A stretch of 41,434 nucleotides of DNA from a virus, in IMG/VR virus record IMGVR_UViG_3300027976_000079, positions 1 to 41,434 of that record. One strand, 5' to 3'. Under the pieces are notes generated by a model. The model was not told the origin of the DNA. It ran no database searches and worked only from the letters and a program-made list of their open reading frames with translations. Position numbers and translations under genes: made by a program. Positions 32,213-38,728 of the stretch are shown one piece after another; position 1 is the stretch's first letter; each line of letters opens with the position of its first letter.

Positions 32213-33838
32213 ATGAAAAATATTTCTAGTCTTCTTGAAGGCGCTGGAAACCACCAAAATGTTCTATTGGAACAGACACGCGGACTCCGCGCGAAGTGGG
32301 AAAACACAGGCCTCCTAGAAGGAATTGACAAACCAACCGATAAGGCTGGAATGTCCGTTCTCCTTGAGAACCAAGCACGCCAGTTGATCGATGAAGCATC
32401 GGCAGCCGGCACAACTGGTAATTCAGAAGAATGGGCCGGCGTAGCTCTACCGCTTGTACGTAGGGTGTTTGGTGAAATCGCTGCAAAGGAATTTGTATCG
32501 GTTCAACCAATGAATCTCCCATCTGGGTTAGTATTCTACCTTGACTTTACATATGGTACGAATCAGCCTGGTAAAAATACGGACGGTACATCACCTTTCC
32601 AAAATAGTTCGCTATTTGGTGGAACGGGCGCTGCAGAAGAACGTACACAAACGGATACTGGTGGACTTTACGGCGCAGGTCGTTTTGGTTATACCATTAA
32701 TGAAGTAGCTACTCCATTAATAGCATCTCCTACAAACGCTACGGCGTCTTGGAGTGATCTTAATATGAGCTCAGTTTATTCGGCATCTGTATCGGCACAG
32801 CAAGTTAAAAAAGTGACTATTGCTAAAACTAACTTTACTCGTGCTGATTATGAAGGCGTACGTGCATTCCAAATCTCAGGATCTGGACAGTACACTGCTT
32901 CTGCATACATCCCAGAGTTTACAAAGACTGATGCAACTAATGTGTATTTCTTCGTTTCGGCATCCGCTGCTTCGACTATCACAGGAGCAGTTGTTAATTA
33001 TCACCGTCAACCTACCGATTCAACTCGTGGTGACTTTGAAGATTCCTCAAACGGTACTGGAACAATTACCGATTTGGATATCCCACAAGTTAACCTTGAA
33101 ATGAAGAGTGAGCCAATTGTGGCAAAAACTCGTAAGTTGAAAGCCGTTTGGACTCCGGAGCTTGCTCAGGACTTGAACGCATATCATTCAGTTGATGCAG
33201 AAGCAGAATTGACTTCAATGCTTAGTGAGTACATCTCGCTTGAAATTGATTTGGAAATTCTGGACATGCTTATCAGCGGTGCTCAAACAGTTGATTACTG
33301 GTCAGCTAAGGTTGGGTATGAATGGAATGGTCTCACTAAACTATTCGAAGCAGATGCTAATTCAGCATCGGCATCGGCATATCAGAAAAATGCATGGTTC
33401 CAAACACTTGGAATTAAACTTAACAAAGTTTCGAACAAAATTCACAAATTAACAATGCGTGGTGGTGCGAACTTCTTGGTTGCTGGACCTGATATCTGTA
33501 CGATTCTTGAATCAATGCCTGGATTTAACGTCCAAGCAGGAAAAGACGCGATGCAGTTTGCCGCCGGTGTAACCGCTGTTGGGGCGCTTGCTAACCGTTA
33601 TACGGTTTACAAGAATCCTTATATGAACGAAAATGTACTCCTTATGGGATACAAAGGAACTAGTTTCTTAGAAACAGGAGCCGTATATGCACCGTATGTA
33701 CCGCTTATCCTTACTCCGTTGGTATACGACCCGACAAACTTTACACCACGTAGAGGTGTCATGACCAGATACGCTAAGTTGATGGTTCGTCCAGAATTCT
33801 ATGGAAAAGTGTATGTTGGTGATTTGGACAAAGTCTAA
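32213..33838 (+). CDS. Major capsid protein (gp23-like)
   Basis: A 541-aa shell protein; T4 gp23 is 521 aa. The best match to T4 is VQPMNLPSGLVFYLDFTYG near residue 100, where T4 has QPMNSPTGQVF. The late stretch APYVPLILTPLVYDP followed by FTPRRGVMTRY corresponds to the T4 APYVPLTPLRG region. The N-terminal ~61 residues look like a removable propeptide with repeated LLE motifs; LIDE followed by Ala (Glu61) matches the prohead protease rule and lies near the T4 cut at Glu65. The codons seem richer in GC-ending forms than in neighbouring genes, as expected for a highly expressed gene. A strong terminator follows. Confidence 0.93.
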   Translation: MKNISSLLEGAGNHQNVLLEQTRGLRAKWENTGLLEGIDKPTDKAGMSVLLENQARQLIDEASAAGTTGNSEEWAGVALPLVRRVFGEIAAKEFVSVQPMNLPSGLVFYLDFTYGTNQPGKNTDGTSPFQNSSLFGGTGAAEERTQTDTGGLYGAGRFGYTINEVATPLIASPTNATASWSDLNMSSVYSASVSAQQVKKVTIAKTNFTRADYEGVRAFQISGSGQYTASAYIPEFTKTDATNVYFFVSASAASTITGAVVNYHRQPTDSTRGDFEDSSNGTGTITDLDIPQVNLEMKSEPIVAKTRKLKAVWTPELAQDLNAYHSVDAEAELTSMLSEYISLEIDLEILDMLISGAQTVDYWSAKVGYEWNGLTKLFEADANSASASAYQKNAWFQTLGIKLNKVSNKIHKLTMRGGANFLVAGPDICTILESMPGFNVQAGKDAMQFAAGVTAVGALANRYTVYKNPYMNENVLLMGYKGTSFLETGAVYAPYVPLILTPLVYDPTNFTPRRGVMTRYAKLMVRPEFYGKVYVGDLDKV

Positions 33839-33877
33839 GGAACCTTCAATATAACTTAACGTAAAGTTAGTTAAATT

Positions 33878-33911
33878 AAAGAGGGATGTTTCGGCATCCC
33901 TCTTTTTTTGT
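33878..33911 (+). terminator. Strong intrinsic terminator after the capsid gene
   Basis: An 11-bp stem (33878-33888 with 33895-33905) around a TTTCGG loop runs straight into a run of T. It closes the head operon. Confidence 0.92.
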
Positions 33912-33961
33912 GCGTATTCACATAAGATACACAAACTTTTTAAACTTTTTGTATATTCTTT

Positions 33962-33971
33962 TATATTTATA
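33962..33971 (+). promoter_or_regulatory. Late-promoter motif TATATTTATA before the homing endonuclease
   Basis: An exact copy, but it ends only 4 bp before the ATG at 33976, far closer than the other copies (15-48 bp). Transcription from it would start at or after that ATG. Confidence 0.55.
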
Positions 33972-33975
33972 GGCG

Positions 33976-35647
33976 ATGGATAGTAAGAGAAAAAAATATA
34001 ATAAGTCGGTTAAATTGAATTGCAAAATATGCGGTAAGGTATGTAGAAGCACAGGACTGCCAACTCATATAAAATATAAGCATGATATGCCGCCCGACGA
34101 ATACGCTAAGCTATATGGAGAATTTAGACAAAATAAACTAAACACCCGAAGTAAACGCACAGTTTCTAAGATAGCATGTAAAATATGCGCCCTACAATAT
34201 TCTATGGTTGGTATTTCAAATCATCTAAGAGATACTCATTCAATGACAACCGATGAATACGTCGCATCATATGGGGAATTTAGACCAATTAAACTGGAAA
34301 AGATATCACGACTTGAAGCAAGTAACGTTCAATGTGAAATATGCAAAAAACCAATGATATCTGAACGTTCCCTAACTTCTCATGTTAGAAAAGAACATTC
34401 ATTGAAAAAAATACAATATGTGACGAAATATATTTTCAATGATGAAATGCAATCATGCAAATGTGGATGCGGACAGACAGTACATATATTTGAACATTAT
34501 CCATATCGGACTGAATACATATCAGGTCATAATTCAAAGGGAGAAAACAATCCAAATTTTGGAAATATTAGCACTCATATAACAAAAAAGAATATGAGAG
34601 ACGCTAAATTTCCAAATTTAGTAGCTAGATTATTAGATAGAAACCTGAAACCATTATTTACAGTAGATGAATACCAGGGGATAGACCGTAAGTACATATA
34701 TGAATTTGAATGCACAATATGCAATTCCACATTTTTTAATGATTTGAGACGAAGTAGGATTCCATCGTGTAAGGATTGTTATAATAGGGGAATGTCTACA
34801 TATCATTTTGATTTATTTGAATATTTAAAATCTATATATGATGGTGAAATTATAAACAATACAAGGAACATTATACCGAGTTCAAAAGAAATTGACATAT
34901 ATACCAGAAAAGAAGTTGGCAATTGAAATAGATGGAATATATTGGCATTCTGAACTTAACGGAAAGGGTAGTTCGTACCATTTAAATAAAACAAAAGAAT
35001 GCGAAGAACTCGGCATTCAGCTTATTCATATTTTTGAAGATGAAATAATACATAATAAAGATACAGTATATTCAGCAATAGCGGCGAAGTTGGGATTGAT
35101 CTCCAATAAAATAGGCGCCAGAAAATGTCAAATTCAAAAACTAAATGTAGATACTGAGCGTGATTTTATAAATAAATACCATTTGATGAAATATACACCA
35201 TCAAATGTTGCATATGGATTATATTATGAAGATGAATTACAAATGGTATGTACATTTGGTAAATCTAGATTCACTTCGGATGAGTGGGAGATTATACGAA
35301 TATGTACAAAGCACAATATAATAGTACAGGGTGGAATTAGTAAGCTTATAACATTTTTCAAGGAAAATAATAAAATAACAAATTTAATTTCATATGCGGA
35401 CAGGCGATGGTGTAATATTAAAAACAACGCATATGTTGCATCTGGAATGAAACTGATAAACATATCCAAACCTGGATATTGGTATCTTGATTTTTCGGCA
35501 ATAAAACGAAAACATAGATATAATTTCACTAAAAGAAAAATAATAGAAGAGCTTGACGGAGATCCTGAACTATCGGAATGGGAAAATATGATTGATATGG
35601 GCCATGATAGAATTTGGGACTGTGGTCAATTAAAGTTTTCAATATAA
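33976..35647 (+). pseudogene. Homing endonuclease (zinc fingers plus EDxHD/VSR-like nuclease), frameshifted
   Basis: The first frame (33976-34926) encodes three C2H2-like fingers spaced by DEYxxxYGEFR (CKICGKVC...HIKYKH; CKICALQY...HLRDTH; CEICKKPM...HVRKEH) and a fourth Cys pair CTICNSTF. It ends in SSKEIDIYTRKEVGN-stop. The second frame continues the same protein as YIPEKKLAIEIDGIYWHSE and IQLIHIFEDEI, the nuclease core, then GARKCQIQKL, GLYYEDELQMVCTFGK and SYADRRW. Homologues I recall are one chain reading EIDIYIPEKK; losing one TA pair from the TA run at 34897-34903 explains the break exactly. It is a free-standing homing gene placed after the capsid terminator. It could be dead, rescued by ribosomal slippage, or a sequencing error. 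An apparent TTG start at 34892 is an artefact of the shift. Confidence 0.85.
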
Positions 35648-35656
35648 AAGTTAATA

Positions 35657-35857
35657 ATGAATATATCAAAAACATATAACAAATGTGATTCATGTGGAAA
35701 CGATTGCGACATGTTAGACATCGATAAAGATCAACAATGCTGGGGACAAGTAATCGCAACCGACGAAGTACCAGTGGATGATGATTGGTGGTGGATACAT
35801 TCATGTGAAGGACATGATAGCCATCGTTACATTCCAGAAAAAGAAGATAAAAAATGA
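35657..35857 (+). CDS. 66-aa Cys-rich small protein, unknown
   Basis: A small acidic protein, MNISKTYNKCDSCGNDCDML, with a CxxCxxxC cluster, a further Cys in QQCWGQV, then DDDWWWIHSCEGHDSH. The Cys/His set could bind one zinc ion. It starts 9 bp after the endonuclease frame and its stop overlaps the ATG of the ATPase gene (ATGA), so it is coupled to that gene. No function is recognised. Confidence 0.65.
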   Translation: MNISKTYNKCDSCGNDCDMLDIDKDQQCWGQVIATDEVPVDDDWWWIHSCEGHDSHRYIPEKEDKK

Positions 35858-36687
35858 AACGACCTTTCAATTTTGACAAATGGGAAGATGGAGTTTGGTA
35901 TTATCCATATGTCCCTCTCATTATTACACCACTACCAACCGACGTGAGCTCTTTAGAAGAATACAACAAGTGCAAAGATTCACCATCTTATTTTATACGA
36001 ACATACTGCAGTGTGTATTGTAATTCCATTCTTGCTCTATTCGATGTATATGATTATCAAGAAGATCTCGTTGATTATGAGTTCGCAAATAATAATTGGA
36101 ATATCATTCTTAAACCAAGAGGAATAGGATTGACTTCTATTAAAGCGGCATATGCTCTACATTCCATACTTTTCAATCATGATTATGGTGTGATGATTCT
36201 TACACATCATCCAACGATCGCGCGCGAGATAATGAGCACAATTCAGACTATGTATTGGAATTTACCAGATAGATGGCTTAAACTAGCAAACCGGGAAGAT
36301 AATCGCAGAATTGAATTGAAAAATGGATCATACATATCAACGATGGTTCTCACCGATACACCCGGTAAGGGTGAATCACTATCAATGGTAATGGTTGATG
36401 ATGTGGGGCATGATAGATACTTCGAACAATATTTCCCAATATTCCAAGTGCTCTTAAAACGAGATGCTAAATTCATAATTTCAGGATCAGCAATCGGCAA
36501 TGATAGAAGTTGGTTTGCTAGAAAATGGAAAAGCGCTGTACTTGGTGAAAATGAATTCAATCCAATCAAATTACATTGGTCACAGAATCCGACGAATACT
36601 GTGAAATGGAAACATGAATCTATTAAACAAATGGGTAAGGTAACATGGATGCAAGAAATGGAATGTGAATTTTTTAAAGAAGATTAA
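35854..36687 (+). CDS. Stand-alone terminase-type ATPase domain (no nuclease)
   Basis: A 277-aa relative of the ATPase half of the large terminase. It aligns by eye with terminase residues ~28-254: KPRGIGLTSIKAAYAL (87-102) for the deviant Walker A CRQMGISTLIAGYAL, EDNRRIELKNGSYI for EDNKLSLAFSNGSSI, VMVDDVG (179-185) for LIFDEAA with Asp in place of the catalytic Glu, FIISGSAIGN for VAISTPNGVGN, and WMQEMECEF for AAQECDCQF. It stops exactly where the nuclease half would begin. The changes in the Walker B Glu suggest weak or no ATPase activity. The first 35 residues contain PYVPLIITPL, oddly like the capsid protein's PYVPLILTPL. The role is unknown; it may regulate packaging or be a decayed paralogue. 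Confidence 0.8.
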   Translation: MKRPFNFDKWEDGVWYYPYVPLIITPLPTDVSSLEEYNKCKDSPSYFIRTYCSVYCNSILALFDVYDYQEDLVDYEFANNNWNIILKPRGIGLTSIKAAYALHSILFNHDYGVMILTHHPTIAREIMSTIQTMYWNLPDRWLKLANREDNRRIELKNGSYISTMVLTDTPGKGESLSMVMVDDVGHDRYFEQYFPIFQVLLKRDAKFIISGSAIGNDRSWFARKWKSAVLGENEFNPIKLHWSQNPTNTVKWKHESIKQMGKVTWMQEMECEFFKED

Positions 36688-36696
36688 ATGAAGGGC

Positions 36697-36725
36697 TTGA
36701 CTTTATACAATAAATGCCGTATCAT
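36697..36725 (+). promoter_or_regulatory. Sigma70-like promoter TTGACT-17-TATCAT
   Basis: -35 TTGACT at 36697-36702 and -10 TATCAT at 36720-36725 with an exact 17-bp spacer lie 30 bp before the ATG at 36756. This is a host-type promoter, unlike the TATATTTATA motifs elsewhere. Confidence 0.6.
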
Positions 36726-36755
36726 TAGATCACATTAAGAAACACAAAGAAAAGT

Positions 36756-36983
36756 ATGAAAGAAAAAGTTATATCATTCAGAGCCCAGTTTGGAGTTAGA
36801 GCTGGATCACCGCGGTCGGCCGATCGTTCGAAAAAATATCATTTCATCGATGTTGCGTACACTAGCACTGAAAAAACCGCTTCCGGATCTATCATATCAG
36901 CAATGAAAAGCTTCGTTGGAGCGTTAACAGAACAAGAATGTGAATCTTTAATGTACATCAATGATATCCGAATCGGAAATTAA
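36756..36983 (+). CDS. 75-aa small protein, unknown
   Basis: Starts MKEKVISFRAQFGVRAGSPR; a basic first half is followed by FIDVAYTSTEKTASGSIIS and a helix AMKSFVGALTEQECESLMYI. No cysteine pairs, membrane segment or enzyme motif is seen. It follows a sigma70-like promoter and has AAGAAAAG ahead of its ATG, so it is probably an early small gene, possibly for host takeover, but no function is recognised. Confidence 0.6.
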   Translation: MKEKVISFRAQFGVRAGSPRSADRSKKYHFIDVAYTSTEKTASGSIISAMKSFVGALTEQECESLMYINDIRIGN

Positions 36984-36992
36984 TTAATTTTA

Positions 36993-37002
36993 TATATTTA
37001 TA
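36993..37002 (+). promoter_or_regulatory. Late-promoter motif TATATTTATA before 56-aa gene
   Basis: An exact copy, 21 bp before the ATG at 37024, in a 40-bp AT-rich gap. Confidence 0.6.
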
Positions 37003-37023
37003 TAATACATAACAAACAAAACA

Positions 37024-37194
37024 ATGAATATTCTTTGGTTTATTATTTACATGACTTTTAGTGGATGGCGAGTTGTTCAAATAGCAGGAACTCCTGGATT
37101 ACAAGAACAATGCTATTTTAACGATAGAAATGCATCTTTCTGTATCGTTAGCGTGGAACAACCAATAAAAGGAAATAAACGATTTGAACCATAA
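37024..37194 (+). CDS. 56-aa protein with N-terminal hydrophobic segment
   Basis: A short frame starting MNILWFIIYMTFSGWRVVQI. The first ~14 residues are strongly hydrophobic, like a weak signal peptide or half a membrane helix. Two cysteines (EQCYF, SFCIV) 13 residues apart could form a disulfide outside the cytoplasm. It is supported mainly by its exact promoter motif 21 bp upstream. No family is recognised. Confidence 0.5.
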   Translation: MNILWFIIYMTFSGWRVVQIAGTPGLQEQCYFNDRNASFCIVSVEQPIKGNKRFEP

Positions 37195-37217
37195 ATTGTC
37201 GCTGAAGTGACACACCA

Positions 37218-37322
37218 TCCGCTTCCCCGCACATCTTTGTAAAGGAATGGGGCAATGATTGACGAGAAATGGCTGCTCTTCAAATGCCTGATTTCCGACA
37301 TTCCATTCCTTTACTAAGCGGA
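37218..37322 (+). ncRNA. Candidate structured RNA, nested long-range stems
   Basis: Outer 7-bp stem TCCGCTT (37218-37224) with AAGCGGA (37316-37322); inside it a perfect 12-bp stem GTAAAGGAATGG (37239-37250) with CCATTCCTTTAC (37303-37314). Within the loop, GAAATGGC near 37265 can pair with GCCTGATTTC, with a bulge. CTTTTTAT follows the outer stem. Strand is assumed from neighbouring genes. Confidence 0.45.
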
Positions 37323-37330
37323 CTTTTTAT

Positions 37331-37364
37331 AATGGGAGAAATTCAGAAATGGGTTTCTCCCATT
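37331..37364 (+). other. 11-bp hairpin without T-run
   Basis: AATGGGAGAAA (37331-37341) pairs perfectly with TTTCTCCCATT (37354-37364) around a 12-nt loop. It is followed by ATCATTTCAT rather than a T-run, so it is not a standard terminator; it may be a processing or stability element, or a last part of the candidate RNA. Confidence 0.5.
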
Positions 37365-37379
37365 ATCATTTCATAGAAT

Positions 37380-37435
37380 CTTCATCAAATTAATTTGGAT
37401 TAATCGCAAACTTATTGTATATTGATCTAAACGAA
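37380..37435 (+). promoter_or_regulatory. Repeated sigma70-like promoter, copy 1
   Basis: -35 TTGGAT (37395-37400), 17-bp spacer, -10 TATATT (37418-37423). The whole ~56-bp block recurs at 37674-37729 with only three base differences. ATTAAT-TTGG-ATTAAT overlaps the -35 and could be an operator. Confidence 0.65.
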
Positions 37436-37450
37436 AAATAAAGAATAATA

Positions 37451-37663
37451 ATGATTACTATAGATTACATTACAGAAACAGAAGAACGCATTTTCACTCA
37501 TAAATTTAAAAATGAAGTAGATGCTTATAATGACGGATTTCATTTGGCATTTGAAGGCAAACGAGTCAATCCATACATTTTCAAGTTCAGACCGTATTTG
37601 CATACGGCATTTAATATTGGATATACCGCGGCTATGGATGAAATAATCGAAAAAGCATCCTAA
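37451..37663 (+). CDS. 70-aa small protein, unknown
   Basis: Starts MITIDYITETEERIFTHKFK, with a helix ending AAMDEIIEKAS. It is a small mixed alpha/beta protein without cysteine pairs or membrane segment; aromatic residues cluster in the middle (NPYIFKFRPYLHTAFNIGY). It has its own copy of the duplicated promoter 28 bp upstream and is followed directly by the second copy, so it and the DUF932 gene are probably expressed together in time. No family is recognised. Confidence 0.65.
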   Translation: MITIDYITETEERIFTHKFKNEVDAYNDGFHLAFEGKRVNPYIFKFRPYLHTAFNIGYTAAMDEIIEKAS

Positions 37664-37673
37664 TTCACAATAC

Positions 37674-37729
37674 CTTCATCAAATTAATTTGGATTAATCG
37701 ACAACTTATTGTATATTGATCTATACGAA
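37674..37729 (+). promoter_or_regulatory. Repeated sigma70-like promoter, copy 2
   Basis: -35 TTGGAT (37689-37694), 17-bp spacer, -10 TATATT (37712-37717), 38 bp before the DUF932 ATG. Differences from copy 1 are two bases in the spacer and one after the -10. Confidence 0.65.
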
Positions 37730-37755
37730 ACAAAAGAAAACTAAAGGCCTCTATC

Positions 37756-38592
37756 ATGGATATGATTAGCACAGCAAACCCGACAGCATACCTTTCCAAA
37801 CATGATCTTATGGAAAGATGCCCGGTTATATTTGAAACATCACCCTCCAATCCGGATTTATCCAAACATTACGTCCACGTCAATACTGAAACTATCATTG
37901 ATGATATGGCACAGCTTGGTTGGAAGCCCGTTGCTGCTGTGATGAGAAACCGGACGAAAAAGGATACTATCTTTTCCCGCCATATGGTTTCATTTCAAAA
38001 TGAAAATATCTTCATTGATGGAGATGAAAAATCATTTCCCCGGATTCTTCTTACCAATTCGCATGATGGTAAAACTTCATTTCAATTCCACGTCGGCATT
38101 TGGAGACTTGTATGTTCGAACGGTTTGGTAATTGCAACTGAAACATTCAGTCATTTCAAAATCCGCCACCAAGGATACACATTCGATGAACTTCGTGGTG
38201 TAGTTTCCGACGCTGTGGCCGGCTTACCTGAACGGGTAACGGTAATGAATGAAATGGTCAATAGAACATTGACAGAAGATGAAAAGAGCGAACTAGCAGT
38301 CAATGCTCTTCTTCTAAGAATGGGTATTGACCCTAACGGAGAATCAGATGAACGTGCTCAAATTGACAAATTCACAGTAGACCAGATTCTTAAACCACTC
38401 CGCAACGCAGATGAAGGTGACAACCTTTGGAAAGTGTTCAATGTGGTTCAGGAGAAAATGATTCGTGGTGGATTTGAATCTTCCGTAACGACCGGTAAGA
38501 AAACATACCGTAAAGTACGACCAATCACAAACTTTGTTCGTGATTTGGAACTTAATCAGCAACTATTTCGATTGGCAACCGATATGGTATAG
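37756..38592 (+). CDS. DUF932 family protein
   Basis: A 278-aa protein of the phage/plasmid DUF932 group. The family marks are the N-terminal substrate-like region, RHMVSFQN and PRILLTNSHDGKTSFQFHVG (about 93-112), then WRLVCSNGLVI, FKIRHQGYTFDELR and a C-terminal TTGKKTYRKVRPITNFVRDL. The function of the family is not known; members are common on plasmids and phages and are often expressed early. Here it has a host-type promoter and is followed by a palindrome and a terminator, so it is its own transcription unit, separate from the late structural genes on both sides. The codons look slightly richer in GC than in the neighbouring small genes. Confidence 0.85.
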   Translation: MDMISTANPTAYLSKHDLMERCPVIFETSPSNPDLSKHYVHVNTETIIDDMAQLGWKPVAAVMRNRTKKDTIFSRHMVSFQNENIFIDGDEKSFPRILLTNSHDGKTSFQFHVGIWRLVCSNGLVIATETFSHFKIRHQGYTFDELRGVVSDAVAGLPERVTVMNEMVNRTLTEDEKSELAVNALLLRMGIDPNGESDERAQIDKFTVDQILKPLRNADEGDNLWKVFNVVQEKMIRGGFESSVTTGKKTYRKVRPITNFVRDLELNQQLFRLATDMV

Positions 38593-38603
38593 AGTAACAC
38601 AGC

Positions 38604-38623
38604 ATTTCAACAATTGTTGAAAT
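38604..38623. repeat. Perfect 20-bp palindrome
   Basis: ATTTCAACAATTGTTGAAAT equals its own reverse complement. It lies 11 bp after the DUF932 stop and 12 bp before the terminator stem. With no loop it looks more like a dimer-binding site than a hairpin. Confidence 0.6.
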
Positions 38624-38635
38624 AGATATTAAATG

Positions 38636-38680
38636 AAACGGTAGTCGGCTTAATTGTTGGCTACCGTTTTTTGTTGTTAT
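38636..38680 (+). terminator. Intrinsic terminator after DUF932 gene
   Basis: AAACGGTAG (38636-38644) pairs with CTACCGTTT (38661-38669), extended by two further pairs, followed by TTTTTTGTTGTT. It separates the early-type module from the neck genes. Confidence 0.85.
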
Positions 38681-38690
38681 TACTTAGTCT

Positions 38691-38700
38691 TATATTTATA
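38691..38700 (+). promoter_or_regulatory. Late-promoter motif TATATTTATA before neck genes
   Basis: An exact copy, 28 bp before the ATG at 38729, directly after the terminator. A strong AAGGAGA Shine-Dalgarno sits between it and the start. Confidence 0.65.
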
Positions 38701-38728
38701 GTAGAATATTAGTATTAAGGAGATAATA

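Larger units (their letters stand above)
37195..37450 (+). other. 256-bp non-coding gap with stem-loops and a promoter
   Basis: No credible gene of normal size is present. The gap contains a nested inverted-repeat structure (37218-37322), a separate hairpin (37331-37364) and a sigma70-like promoter (37395-37423) for the next gene. A 20-codon frame at 37255-37317 lies inside the structure. Confidence 0.6.

Noticed and set aside
34892-35647. Separate endonuclease gene starting at TTG 34892
   Set aside because: The nuclease half is the frameshifted continuation of the gene at 33976; the TTG lies inside the coding sequence next to the TA run.
37255-37317. 20-codon frame with an AAGGA element inside the candidate RNA
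   Set aside because: Too short to support without conservation, and it overlaps the paired stems; it may be a leader peptide but there is no second line of evidence.
38636-38700. Terminator hairpin as part of the neck-gene leader
   Set aside because: The stem and T-run precede the late promoter motif, so a transcript from 38691 would not contain it.
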